Shown in pieces: positions 32,708-43,988 of a stretch of DNA of 64,000 nucleotides. Source of the stretch: Diphasiastrum complanatum (taxonomy: Eukaryota > Streptophyta > Lycopodiopsida > Lycopodiales > Lycopodiaceae); the NCBI GenBank assembly GCA_029204225.1, contig CM055101.1:6719132-6783131 (forward strand). Reading direction: 5' to 3'. A model generated the notes under the pieces. The model saw only the letters and a program-made list of their open reading frames with translations, had not been told where the DNA came from and made no database searches. How positions within the stretch are numbered: position 1 is the first letter of the stretch; the number at the start of each line of letters is the position of its first letter. A program made the translations under genes and the position numbers.

Positions 32708-35700
32708 TCACGAGACAGTGAGAGAGCCAGTGAGAGGGGGTGAGAGGCATTGTGAGAAGCTGTGAGGGAGAGCTAGTGGGAGGCTGTGAGAGAGAGGCAT
32801 TGTGAGAGGCTGTGTGACAGACCGAGTGAGAGGCTGTGAGAGGGGGGCTGTGAGAGAGCCAGTGAGAGCCATTGAGAGGCTGTGAGAGGCTGTGAGGGTC
32901 ATTTCGAGCAACAGGGTATCGTGAGATGGCGGAGGGCGAAGCCAAGAGGAAGCTCGAGGAAGATGTCCAAAGGCACAACGAAAGGCTAGATGTGGAGGGG
33001 CCGTCCCTGTAGGAGGCAAGTACAGCGGCGATAAGTACTGAAAGGGACGCTGTGGTGGACGGTACTGGTACATCCTGGGTGCTGCCAAAGGAGGAGGATG
33101 TGCTGTGGGTGCTGCCAAAGGAGGATCCGGTGCCGTGGGTGCTGCCAATGGAGGAGGATGTGTCGTGGGTGCTGCCACTGGAGGAGCGTCTGTAGATGTG
33201 GGTGCTGCAAGAGAAGATCTGGGCACAGATGGTGGCCTGCCATGGAGACCTGTTGCTGCAAAAGTGGATGGCGATGAAGGGGCTGCAAGCCTCAACGGTA
33301 TCGGTGGCACTGGAGGTGCTGTGCGGCGCACATACACCCTCTGAGGAACTGGAGGAACTGCAGGCACCTCGTGTAGCTGCTCTGGCTGAGACTCTGTGTA
33401 GGGCATGCTGGCCAGAGAGGATGGGGATGCCCTGACGCTCGGCATCTGCTGGGCCTCTGAATCCAAGTCTGCAATCAAGTCGTCCAGCTGGGCATCCGAA
33501 TACAAATGGTCTGGGCTTTGGGACTCATCATGAGCACCATCCTCGGGAACATCCCGTGCCTCATCCTGTGCACCATGTGGACCCGGCATGGCCTCCCAAT
33601 CGGTACAATCAAAGTCATCTGGTGACTCCTCTGGTGTGCTGTCATAGAAATGCCTATGGCTCGGTGATGCACGCATCCAAGCCGCTGCGGAAGGTAAACC
33701 CAAATCAGTATGCCCCCTATCAAGAGCCTCCTCCATCATATCAACATAAGAAGGTATGCCACTGGCCCCCCCTTGTGTGCCCTGCCCGTCTCCCGGTATA
33801 ATCTGTGGCATGTGTCCCACCTCTATCACGTGATGCACCTATCACCCCTGCTCTAGGCGTGTGCCCAACACCTGTATCATATGCCTCATCCCGCTCTGAT
33901 CTGGCGAACACAACCCGAATAGGCTCATCCTCATCCTGATCATCCTCTGACACTGGCTCATCTGCCTCGTACAATAGGGGCTCTTTGTGCTCAAGCCCAA
34001 GCTCTCTCTCTCTCATCTCGGCAAGCTCCCTCTCTCTCTCTGCCATCAACTGTGTGCCCAGGTCATCTGCAGGCATGGGATGGGTGCTGTCCGTAGGCAA
34101 GTCAACCTGGCGCTCCAAATCGGATATCTTCGTCTGCAAGGTTTAAAATTGGCATGTCAGAGAAACAACTCTATCAAGAAATGAAACCAACATACCAGGA
34201 GTCAACCAACATGCTATGAAAGGTTAGCTTATCACCTGCAATGCGCTCGTAATGGTCGGAAGTCTCCTGGCGAGACGTGCGTTGGTGCTACAGAACACCA
34301 ACTGCTCCAACTGACTCACTGACAACCGGTTTCTTCTCCTCGTGTGAATGAGTGCCCATGTGCTCCAATTACGCTCACACACGGAGGCAGCACAATCCTG
34401 TGGTGCGTGCATTGAAATACTTCAGCACATTGTCTTCAACGAAACACAACAATGGAGGATAAAATGAGATGCATACCTGAGAAAGGATACACAGTGCAAG
34501 ACGCTGTATAGATGGGTATGTGCTACCGAACATGGTCCACCAGGTAATGGGTAGCTGCCTCCTCTCTGGATCCTGAGCAGCCGGGTGGCCGAATGTGCCC
34601 ATGCCGAAACGAAATGCAGCGAGCTCCTCCATGAGCCTGATAGGATCCAAACCTATGTGTGGACCCACCCTATGAATGTACTGAAGCCAATCGGCCTCGA
34701 GCTCCCTGTCTGCGATCTGTGTCGGAGAGAGGAAGAGGGGATGCAGCATGTGTGCAACGCTGTGGATACTCCTGTGGAAGTAGTTCCACCGCGTCTCCCA
34801 GATGAACTTCAGCTCTGTCATCCTGCAGGTGAGAGGCATGTGGTTTAGGGCATTACGAAAAAACGTAACATCGACAGAAAAACAAACTAGCAAACACTGA
34901 AAAGATAAAGAACAATTACAACACTGTACAGCTTACCTCTCTGGCTGCAAGATGGGCAGCTGCAGGAACTGTCCAATCCGGTCCATGAGCTCATATACCA
35001 GTCCAAGTGTCGACCCCTCGCTGTCAGCCATGTGGAGCACAATGTAAAGTGGTCGAAGCAGTCCTGACAATGTCTGTGCATCCCTCCAAAACTGGTCTCC
35101 CCTCACCGTGGAAGAAAAGTGCTCCTCATCCTCAGTGCGCGGAAATGTACTGGCACACCAAAGATCACTGGCAACCATCTGTAGAAGCTGCGCCCTGCAC
35201 CTGATCAGACGGTCAATGACCACCAAGTCGAATGCAAAGCGTGTGGGGGCTGGCTTACGGAGGTCTAGATGGCTGAACACCCGGAACATGGCAAGAACAT
35301 GCCTCTTCCTCGTGACAAAAGTCACCAGGAAGAGGGCCTCACGGACGATGGCTCTAACCCAGGGAAGTGCACCTATGTCCCCCATCAGAAGGTCTATGTC
35401 GTGCGCGGCACAGGGGATATGAACAATGTGAGGGAACTCGGCCTCTAGCAGTACACCCATCTGAATGCAGTTCGTGGCATTGTCCGTCACCACTGTGACG
35501 ACATGCTGTGGGCCTATGGACAGGATGGAAGACCTGATGACATCAAACATGAACTCTGCAGATATGACTCTCCCCCCCTTGCTGCAATCCACTGCCCTCA
35601 AAAACTGTGTGCCCATGCAGCTGGAGACCAGTATGTTGAGGATCGGCCTCCTCCTGACATCAGTCCAGCCATCGGACGTGATGCTGCAACCGTAAGTGGC

Positions 35701-36825
35701 CCAGTGGCGACGTAGAGGCTCCATCTCTCTAGACAGTGACTCGACCCTATCCCTCAGCATGTGTGTGCGGACAACCTCTGAACTAGGGACTCTCCAGCTA
35801 GGGCTGACAGACTGTGCAAGGCGGAAGGCCCTTCTGAAGGGCTCGGAGTCGGTGATGGCAAATGGAAGGTTCAGCTCATAAATCAGGCTGGCCACGGCCT
35901 GTGTGGCCTCTCTATCCATGTGCGGCTGATGCGCGCCGCGAATGCTCTGTTGCCTAAGAACTCTCCCAGCTGGGCGACGGGTAGCGGACCTCCAGCACGG
36001 TGCACCAAACGTGACGGGAATGGATGATGACGCGACAACCTGGGCACTAGTGGATGCATCAACTGTAGACGTGGAATGGGGAGAGTGGGATGCACTGGCC
36101 GGGATGGGTGCAGCAGCGTAAGTGGGGTACACTGGTGGAGGGTGGACATCTGGCATGGGATACGAAAACTGCTGGGTAGGGTGGTCATCCGGATGTGAAG
36201 GGAGGGAGGAAGGGATCTCCTCAACATCCTGGAAGGCCTCGTCACTGGCATCCGGGGCCTGCTCCTGCTCAGGAGGCGGAGAGTCCATGAGAAAGTCGTA
36301 AACTGGGGGAGTACGAGCAACAGTAGGTGGTGGTGGAACCACAGTGGCAACTGGCGGACGCGGTGGGACAGGATCCACCTGAATGGGTTTAGATGGGGGT
36401 GCGTGAGGCAGAACTGTCTGAGAGGGACGAGGGGCAAAGGGACTGGACGAGGATGCACTCCCTCTCCTCGTGCGTGCCAACCAAGCAGGCAGCAACTCGG
36501 GGTCAACCACGTAAGGAGCGGTGCAAAACCGAAGAACACCCTCCGAAATGGTGTTCTCTCCCGCCACAAGACGTGGCCCGTAGGTATCCAAAAGTCGTTG
36601 CCTGACGGGAACGGACATGCTGGCACAGGGGGCGGCATTCAGTGTGCCACCATCTCTCGCGCGTGTGCCGAGTAGGTGACCTTTAAGGCGAGTGAGGGTG
36701 GCAACGAACTCTGTCAGGCAATATCGACAGCGCACTATCCTTGCACCAGACTTGTTAGACTTGTCGGGAACCCGCCTGACAATGTCCACCTCGTCCCACA
36801 GATCGGCAAGGTTGGAATGCACCAT
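32708..36825 (-). CDS. hAT transposase (BED finger, DUF659, hATC), multi-exon
   Basis: Cuts and joins the element ends; acts in the nucleus. Exon 1, 36825-34937, starts with a BED-type zinc finger (W10, CRYC near residue 34, LKGHLLG), then a Pro-rich linker, then the catalytic core: TSDGWTDVRRRP (first Asp, about residue 385) and VVTDNATNC (second Asp, about 446). Exons 34822-34477 and 34397-34236 join in frame with GT-AG introns and give the hATC dimerisation region (PITWWTMFGSTYPS; CERNWSTWALIHTRRRNRL). Exon 34133 onward encodes an acidic tail; near 33776 a run of seven G on the coding strand marks a change of frame (slip or an unseen intron), after which the frame runs to 32708 through Pro/Ala-rich 13-residue repeats. 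Core and dimerisation exons are open, so activity is possible; the tail is uncertain. Confidence 0.88.
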
Positions 36826-37196
36826 CTCTGTAGAAAGGACTGGGGAAAGAAGGCAGAGATCTCTGTGGGTGCGATAGGAGTCGGAAGGCTTGAAAAAACC
36901 ACAATAAAGGCCGAAATAGCAATAGCAGGGGAGGACGCGATCAGTGAAATGCGAAGACAGCCGGGAGGGCGCGGACAGTAGGGCGATGGGCGGACAGCAG
37001 GGAGGGCGCAGACAGTAGGGCGACGGACAGGGAGAGAGATGAAGCGAGGGGGGGGGGATTAGGTTAAAAAAAATACAGTAATATATTAAATATTAAAAAA
37101 TATTAAATATTGTGGTACCGCGGATCAGTATGGATCCGCGGTACCACACTGGATCCGCGGTACCGGGATCCGCGGATCCTGGTACCGCTGGATCTA

Positions 37197-37198
<2 letters not shown>

Positions 37199-37283
<85 letters not shown>
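37199..37283. repeat. (TA)n-(GATA)n microsatellite
   Basis: About 44 bp of TA followed by about 40 bp of GATA. Together with (TA)n at 32169-32201 it is the insertion site of the hAT element. Confidence 0.95.
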
Positions 37284-37284
<1 letters not shown>

Positions 37285-37539
37285 GATCTGTGGAAATTGG
37301 AGCCATTAGTACTAACGGTCACTGAGATTTTTTCGAGTAGACAAATAACGAAGGATTGGTGGTTTGTGAAAATGTCAAAATGAGTGCAATAGAATTAATG
37401 ATCCCATTTCTTAAAAGCAGTATCATGGCCAAGAATCCTTTTCATGATTAGAATAATGGTGCTCATAAGAACATACACATCGGGTTGTAGGCAATGATGC
37501 CATTTTCTTGACTTAAGACATTAAGAATCAAGATTGCTT

Positions 37540-40500
37540 TCAAAGTGTGGGACGAATAAGTACGAGTGGCATTTGCTCATCAGCATTTCCTGCAAACATA
37601 GAAAAAATGTGATTCATAAAAGGCATATGGATTTCAGATATATTGATTCGCTCATTGATTGGTAATTGTAGACTACATATATTAGTAAGCAATACTTTAT
37701 GAAAAGACACGCACATGATACAGTATTACTTCTATGAATCCATACTCATGAAGATAGACATTATAGGTAACAAATAGGTCCATGGGATAAAACTTTCGCA
37801 TGTGATCACTAATCATCCTGCCAGAAAGAAATGCAGAAAAGTTGCAATCAGGAAGAACCAGAGCATGCAGATCATAGAATGAGGAAGCTTGAACTATCTA
37901 TTAACTCTTCTTTTATGATAACTTTACCAGCTGGATTATCTCTTAGTGCTGCTTGGAGGACTTTGTCATTAATCCCATGTGATGCCTGCAGTTTTCAAAC
38001 ACTAAGGTCACAAAAAAACCTTCATCAGCAAATTTCTCATTGAAGTACCCACTATCATCTAATTTCACTTGATCTTATGTTCAAAATGAATGCTTATGAG
38101 TGTGACGTGCAAGCGTACCAAGTTTGCTAAATGGCAACAAATCCATACTGTTGCTGATTGATCTTCATTATAATGTTTCCTTGGATAAGCAACAAGCCCC
38201 AACCCCAACTCACGCAAGTTCCCTACTCGCTTGCGATTTCAAAAATCACATTTGTTTGCTACACTGGTGCCCACAAAGAAAAAGAGGAAGAGCGTTGCAA
38301 AGAGCATGTTGCAGGCCCACCCCCGAAGTGCACTGGACCAGCTTCGCCAGCCTCCCATGGATCCTATTGCTCTGAAATTGCTATGGATCCTATTCATCTT
38401 TAATACTTTGATTCCTTTGTTAAAACGGAAGATACTATTTTTTTTAAAAAATTGGTGAAGTTCCGGAATGGAACGCGTTCTGGAACGCGCGTTCCAGAAC
38501 ATTATTGGCATGATAGTATATACTTGCTTTCAAGGCTGTCCATTCTTGTTAGCCAATCACGAAAGCTTCACAGATGCTTGGAATTTGAACAATCTTAGGA
38601 ATTTCACACTCCATCCCTCTATCATACAATAGCTTGAGGCTACCACAATTGAGATGTTCAAACCTTTCATGCTTTACAGTGCTTTGATGATTTTCTTGAG
38701 TAACATACGAATGTTGCCCTAAAAGAATCTCAAGCACATACAGCTTGTTGCCACAACGGGAGCCTTGTGCAACCACTTTAAAGTGATCTTCAATATCATA
38801 GACAAGAAATTTATCCTAATGAAATTCAACTTTTAGGCCTTGATTTGTAAGAAAGCCTCCAGATAGCAGATTTCTAGCAAGGTTGGGGAACAAAAGAGCA
38901 TTTTCTAAATTCCCTTTAAGACCAGATGGATATTCAACTTCTATGTTGCCAACTCCTATGCTATCATCACCCAAATAAGCTTATTTTTGTTGCCTTCATG
39001 CACATAGTAAGTACTAAGTAAGCCACACCTTATGAGATGTCATGTGTGATCGTGCATCGAAGTCTGGGTACCACTCACCTTCACTTGGAGCAAACCATAC
39101 AGAAGTATTCATCTTTATTGCAACTTTCCCCAACAAAATTGGTGGAATGCCTTTGAGAGTTGGTTTGAGATCTAGTAATGAATCCTCTCAAACTTGTACT
39201 TGACTCTGCATTCACTTTCAATGGTCCCATCCTTGCCACAATAGTAGGATGTGCCTTTCTTTCTTGAACCATTCGAGAGAAAAAAAAATCCACCACAAAT
39301 TATGGAAACTAGATGCGAGTTGAAAAGCATCACCTTGATTCTAGATGGTCTAGTTTTAACTTTTATATAGTTTGAAAAAGTCTAGAAGGCTATAGCTCCA
39401 AATAAAATTACATATGTATGCACCTTGACTGAGTACTGGTGAGCCCTCTTTGCCTCGGTTCAAATGGTGTCAAAATGCTTATTTTATTTGAATCGGTTTA
39501 TTGGATTTCTGGTTTCTTGTTTCTATGATTCAAAGTCTCATAAGACCAATAATCTCTAATTTGGAATTAGGGTTGAATTTTGCAGAATAGTCACGCTCTC
39601 TTAGCTAGGAAAGTTCTCTAATACTTAGCTGCGGACAAACAATCATAGAGCACATATAGCGAGAAGTATGCAAATATACTGATAATGTACTGGAGAACAA
39701 TTGGAATCAAGTAACAATGATATCAAAAAAAGTTGTCCATGCTAAACTAAATAGGGTAATATAATTAAGCTAGCAACTACTAATTTGAATGATCTACGAA
39801 GAAACTAACCAAGAGCAAAGAATCTCATCAATAAAACATTGATAATGAGTCCTCCCCAAGACCTATTTATATAGTCTGAGCCCACAAGTTAGGGCTAGAG
39901 AGAGCTACGGCCTAAAAAGGATCATGAGTCATAAATATTTTTCATAAGTGCCAATTAAATTTAGATGGACCCAATGCATCAACATCTATGGTTCAAATGA
40001 CAATACTAAGTGCAGGCCAATGGTCCGTATAGATGCTCCTATCTATGATATTTGTTCTGTAACTCTTAGTGCAATTCTTAGTCACAATGATCCCACTAAT
40101 ATTTCATTTGCCATGCCTAGTCCATATGCATAGCTTGAAGCCTTCATATAAACACTGTGTAATCTCCTTGAGAAGAGTGTCATCTTCAGCAGTTTCTCCT
40201 GCTTTGCAGTATCGTCTTTTGCATTTTTATGTTGTAACACATTTTCGGTTTCCAGCATTTTTAAACAGAATAATGCAAACACCATCTTTTGTGAGTCAAG
40301 GGGGGCTTGAATGAAGCCAAATGAGCCATAGATGGGGTCACAAGGACCACAGCTTACTAAAACTACTTGGAACCCAAATGCCAAAATTTGAGGAGATCAG
40401 GTGCCCAATTAACAGACATGCAAGTTTGAACCTTAAAAGTCTCCTTCAAAGGTCCCGGAGAAGTGGATGTGGATAGGGTCTTATAAGAGTATAAAAAGAA

Positions 40501-43500
40501 CTTGTTAGCCTTATTTGTGATCAACCAAATGTTCATAATTATAGTTTAGCGTAGAGTACTTGAGTAAAGTGAATAAGCTGTTAATGTTTCTCTTTGAAGA
40601 ACCATCAAAAAACAAAACTTTTGTGTGCTTGCTCGTGATGAATAGCTGTTAGTCGCTATGCCCAACTGACAATACATTATTCCATAGATTGATGGTCCAG
40701 GCTTCCTGATTCACAGTGTATATCAGTGATAAATCTGCTCATTTGTCTACTCTGACTCACTTCTGAAGCTTGAAATCTTCTATTCATGAAAATTTGCTCC
40801 GAATCTTCCTTTCAAGGAAAATATTAGCCAAGCATAATGTTTTGATATAAGTAAAAACCATTAAACACATGATGAAAGGAAACCTTACTCACAGCTAAAA
40901 TCTGTACTTGTCTTAAATCATTTGCATCCACAACAGCAACTTCACAACCTTCAGCAACAGGAAGAAAATACATGATGTAAAAATTTGTGCACATGAAAAC
41001 CGTGTGCAAAGTTTTTTGGACACAGGATACTGCCAGATGCTAAGAGAACTAAACTGGTGTAAAGGCCAGATAAGAAGAGACCTGTTTTGGCCTTCAGAGC
41101 ATCTACTGTTGCTTGCACATGGATCTGTACATCACAATGTAGACAACATAATAGTAAATCAAAGGAGCTCTATTTTTCCTACACAAAATGAAAGTAAAGC
41201 GACAAATTTCTCACCGGTCCAAGTGTGATGTACTGGTCATATGGTGGCAAGGTTCCACTGACATCATCTATCAGCCTTGCCTACATTTGTAGAAACAGCT
41301 TAATATATTAACAAGAGTTACAGAAAAGTCAACTCTAAGCTGACAAAGAATTAACTTGAATTATGAAGTTGAACTTGGAGCAATAAAAAAGCAGAAATAA
41401 TACCTGTTTCCCAGCAATTCGGTAAAACATTCCTCTGATACCCATCAACCTGGACCCCGGAATCACAGATTACTCAGTGGCAGCTGAAGAAAACTCTATG
41501 GATCAGAAGCACGAGGAGAATGAGGGGAGAAGGTACCTTGCAATTACTGCAATAATCACTGCGACGATAACTCTTAACCTCCCTGAAATATCAATCAAAG
41601 ACTGCATACAAGCCAGTTTTTCAGATAAATTTCCATTTAGCATGAAAGGTATGTCAAAGGTGGTAAAATTTCTGAACGTGATACTACCAAACTTGTGAAA
41701 GTCAAAGTAAAACTTGGCACAAAGTTGTACCTGCATACCACATGCGGTTGCAAGAGATGATGTTGGCAGGAAACAACGGCAGGCTAACTTTGCAACTAGA
41801 CCGGGCTGTAAACCACGAGGGTGACGGAAGCGTCCTGAACAAAGAAATAAACAGCTTCAAAAAATTGTCTTGACAAAAAATGTTCCAGCTAGATACCCAA
41901 AGATCTTTCAGCTTCATGCACAAGACCATTAATCTGTTGATTGGAAACGCTTGCAAGTGCAGCAGTTGGAGAGATTGTACCAAAATTTGCTTAAGCATCC
42001 TAGCTTACCCTGCATGATGGCTAAGGGTGTCTCGCCAATTGCAATCATATCACCAGCCTTACAGTGGGGGAGTGCATACCTAAAGCAAAGACAAGTACAT
42101 GCACTCAGAATATGAATGCGCTTAGCATTTCTGAGTACTCCAAATATGCAGGGGTACAAGATAATGTTTACTAGGAAAATATCTACCACCATGAAAGCTA
42201 TTCTTGAAAGAAGGTAATTAGACTCTAATGGCAATTCGTATGAAAATATCACAGAAAAAAGCGCAACCAGAGCAAACGATGTAAAACCAATTTTATTATC
42301 TATGTTGGTAACATCAACTGGATGAGTTTCAGCATCAAAGGATTTTGGGGGCATAAGCACTTGAGACTCGAGAGTCAACTGAAATCCTCAAAAAGCCTAC
42401 AAGAGTCAAGAAAATGTTTTTTCTTTTTTATTTTTTTGAATTGTGAATTTTTCTTTTTCATCTTTTAGCAATTGAAGAAACTTTGAGTGTACACATGTAC
42501 AGCAAAGCTTGTCGTAATTTTTCAGGTCAAAAGCATCATATAATTCATAAGTTGTATTAGTGTTGTCAATGGAAGCAAATCTAATCAGTCTCAGCAGATT
42601 CTGCAGGCAAGAGAGCTGCATGTTAGCTTGAATATTCTAGAAAATGCTCTTGCGTATCTGGTTTCTGACTAGAGTATCAATCATGGCGATATTATTTGAA
42701 AGAATCAAGCATCTCAATTCCATAGAGCCCAAAACCTACCTGCCAGACTATCAGCTCCATCAGGTGTACTTATTATCATAGTTACAAGCATGCTCTTGTA
42801 CACCTAGTACAAGTGTTAGTGTAAGGATTGAATTTATCTGCAAGTACGATGTGGACTATTCTTTTCCATACAGTTGTATAATGACAGTTTGTTTTTCTAC
42901 AAGAACCGATGGTTTCAAAACTAACTAAAATATGCCTTTCCACAAGAAAATTTGCTATCAGCTTGTTAACTGTCTAGTATATGTTTCCTGTTTGCAAATA
43001 AGAAAGAAAAACAATTGTAGAATCGACATAGCAGTGTGGGCAGCAAGAAAAACATATATACTTCGAGAGATGAGCTTAGACTTAAGAGACATGTTCACAT
43101 TTGTGATATTACAGCAGACAGAGAAATGAAATCACATGCAACTACAGGCTGCGGATGTCCTAAAGTAGCACTTGCCGTCAGGACCTTCTAGTTGGCACCA
43201 CAGTAAAGAAGGAAATCTTACGTCTGAAGGACTTGCAAGGGATCATCCAGATGAGAAAGAAGATGTGTGCGTATGGGCATAACATAGCCCAATCCTTTGA
43301 TCCTGCACTTCAGACACTTCAGTTATCGGTACATGCAGATCTTTAAAGTGGTCAACAACCAATACAACACACTTCTACATATTTTCCTTGTAAAAACTCT
43401 GAGTGATGTTAGTGATACTCACTCTTGCCACTGTGGATTACTTTCAACAACAGGTGGAAATGACAAAGGCAACACTAGGTGTTGAGCATGAGAAGACCGT

Positions 43501-43988
43501 CCATGAGGTCCATAGCATACATATTCCAGCTCCAACCTCACTGCCTAAACAACGACTCCCAAATGTTGAATCAACTACCAGTACATCAGCTTATCAGAGT
43601 TTGGCAAGAAATAAGCCTACAGCAACAAAAATATTTGACTATGAGTCACGACTCCCAGCATATGAGCATTAAGCGTGAAGCATGCATTAACTAGAAAACT
43701 GAATTTAATGCATGCAATATTCAGTGGCGCTGCTTTTGTAGCACTAACCCAAGGATGAAACGAGTTACAACTAAAATTGATTAGCAACGTCTTGAAATGT
43801 CATAATGTGACAAATTTAGGTCGTTTCATAAGAGTCAAAACAATGAGGCTTCTCTATGGCAGAGCAGTAAAAATTGCGAGAAGTTTGACATGCAAATTTC
43901 TTCAGAAGTAGGTGACGTGCCTGGAGACCATGCAGCTGTCTTCCACGAGAAGACTGGATATCAAGTATCACCTGGAGCATTTGACAAT
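37540..43988 (-). CDS. C-terminal exon block of the CofE-like gene
   Basis: Twelve exons from the microexon at 43972-43988 (17 nt, or 20 nt if the acceptor at 43992 is used) to the stop at 37540. It encodes the ligase domain: AVRLELEYVCYGPHGR, PIRTHLLSHLDDPLQVLQ, then the IGETPLAIMQGRFRHP core, a hydrophobic helix (VIVAVIIAVIAR) and the GTLPPYDQ loop. Introns are 80-430 nt except 1.1 kb (42080-43221) and 2.9 kb (37986-40892), the latter holding a copia relic. All junctions obey GT-AG and phase agreement, which is strong evidence for a conserved coding gene. Confidence 0.9.

Larger units (their letters stand above)
32202..37198 (-). mobile_element. Complete hAT transposon, 4997 bp
   Basis: Ends CATAGTGGCACGTGGTACC (left) and, reverse-complemented, CATAGATCCAGCGGTACC (right). 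Only the outer 5 bp (CATAG) form a strict inverted repeat; both ends then carry clusters of GGTACC, and the right end adds GGATCCGCGG repeats. It lies between TA microsatellites, and the 8 bp ATATATAT on each side fits a hAT target duplication, though the repeat makes that uninformative by itself. A second copy with the same ends and a unique 8-bp duplication (54522-55266) confirms these termini. It carries one multi-exon transposase gene on the minus strand. Confidence 0.9.

Noticed and set aside
33105-33435. Plus-strand frames opposite the hAT transposase tail
   Set aside because: Shadows of the minus-strand coding repeats; no domain and no splice support.
34585-36605. Plus-strand frames across the hAT transposase
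   Set aside because: Antisense to the conserved DUF659/hATC exons, which carry recognisable motifs.
40082-40384. 100-codon minus-strand frame in the 2.9-kb intron of the CofE-like gene
   Set aside because: No domain and no in-phase splice sites; the flanking exons join correctly without it.
43820-43983. 54-codon frame resembling a transit peptide as first exon of the CofE-like gene
   Set aside because: It has no donor in the right phase, and the exons at 51 kb supply the N-terminal domain instead.
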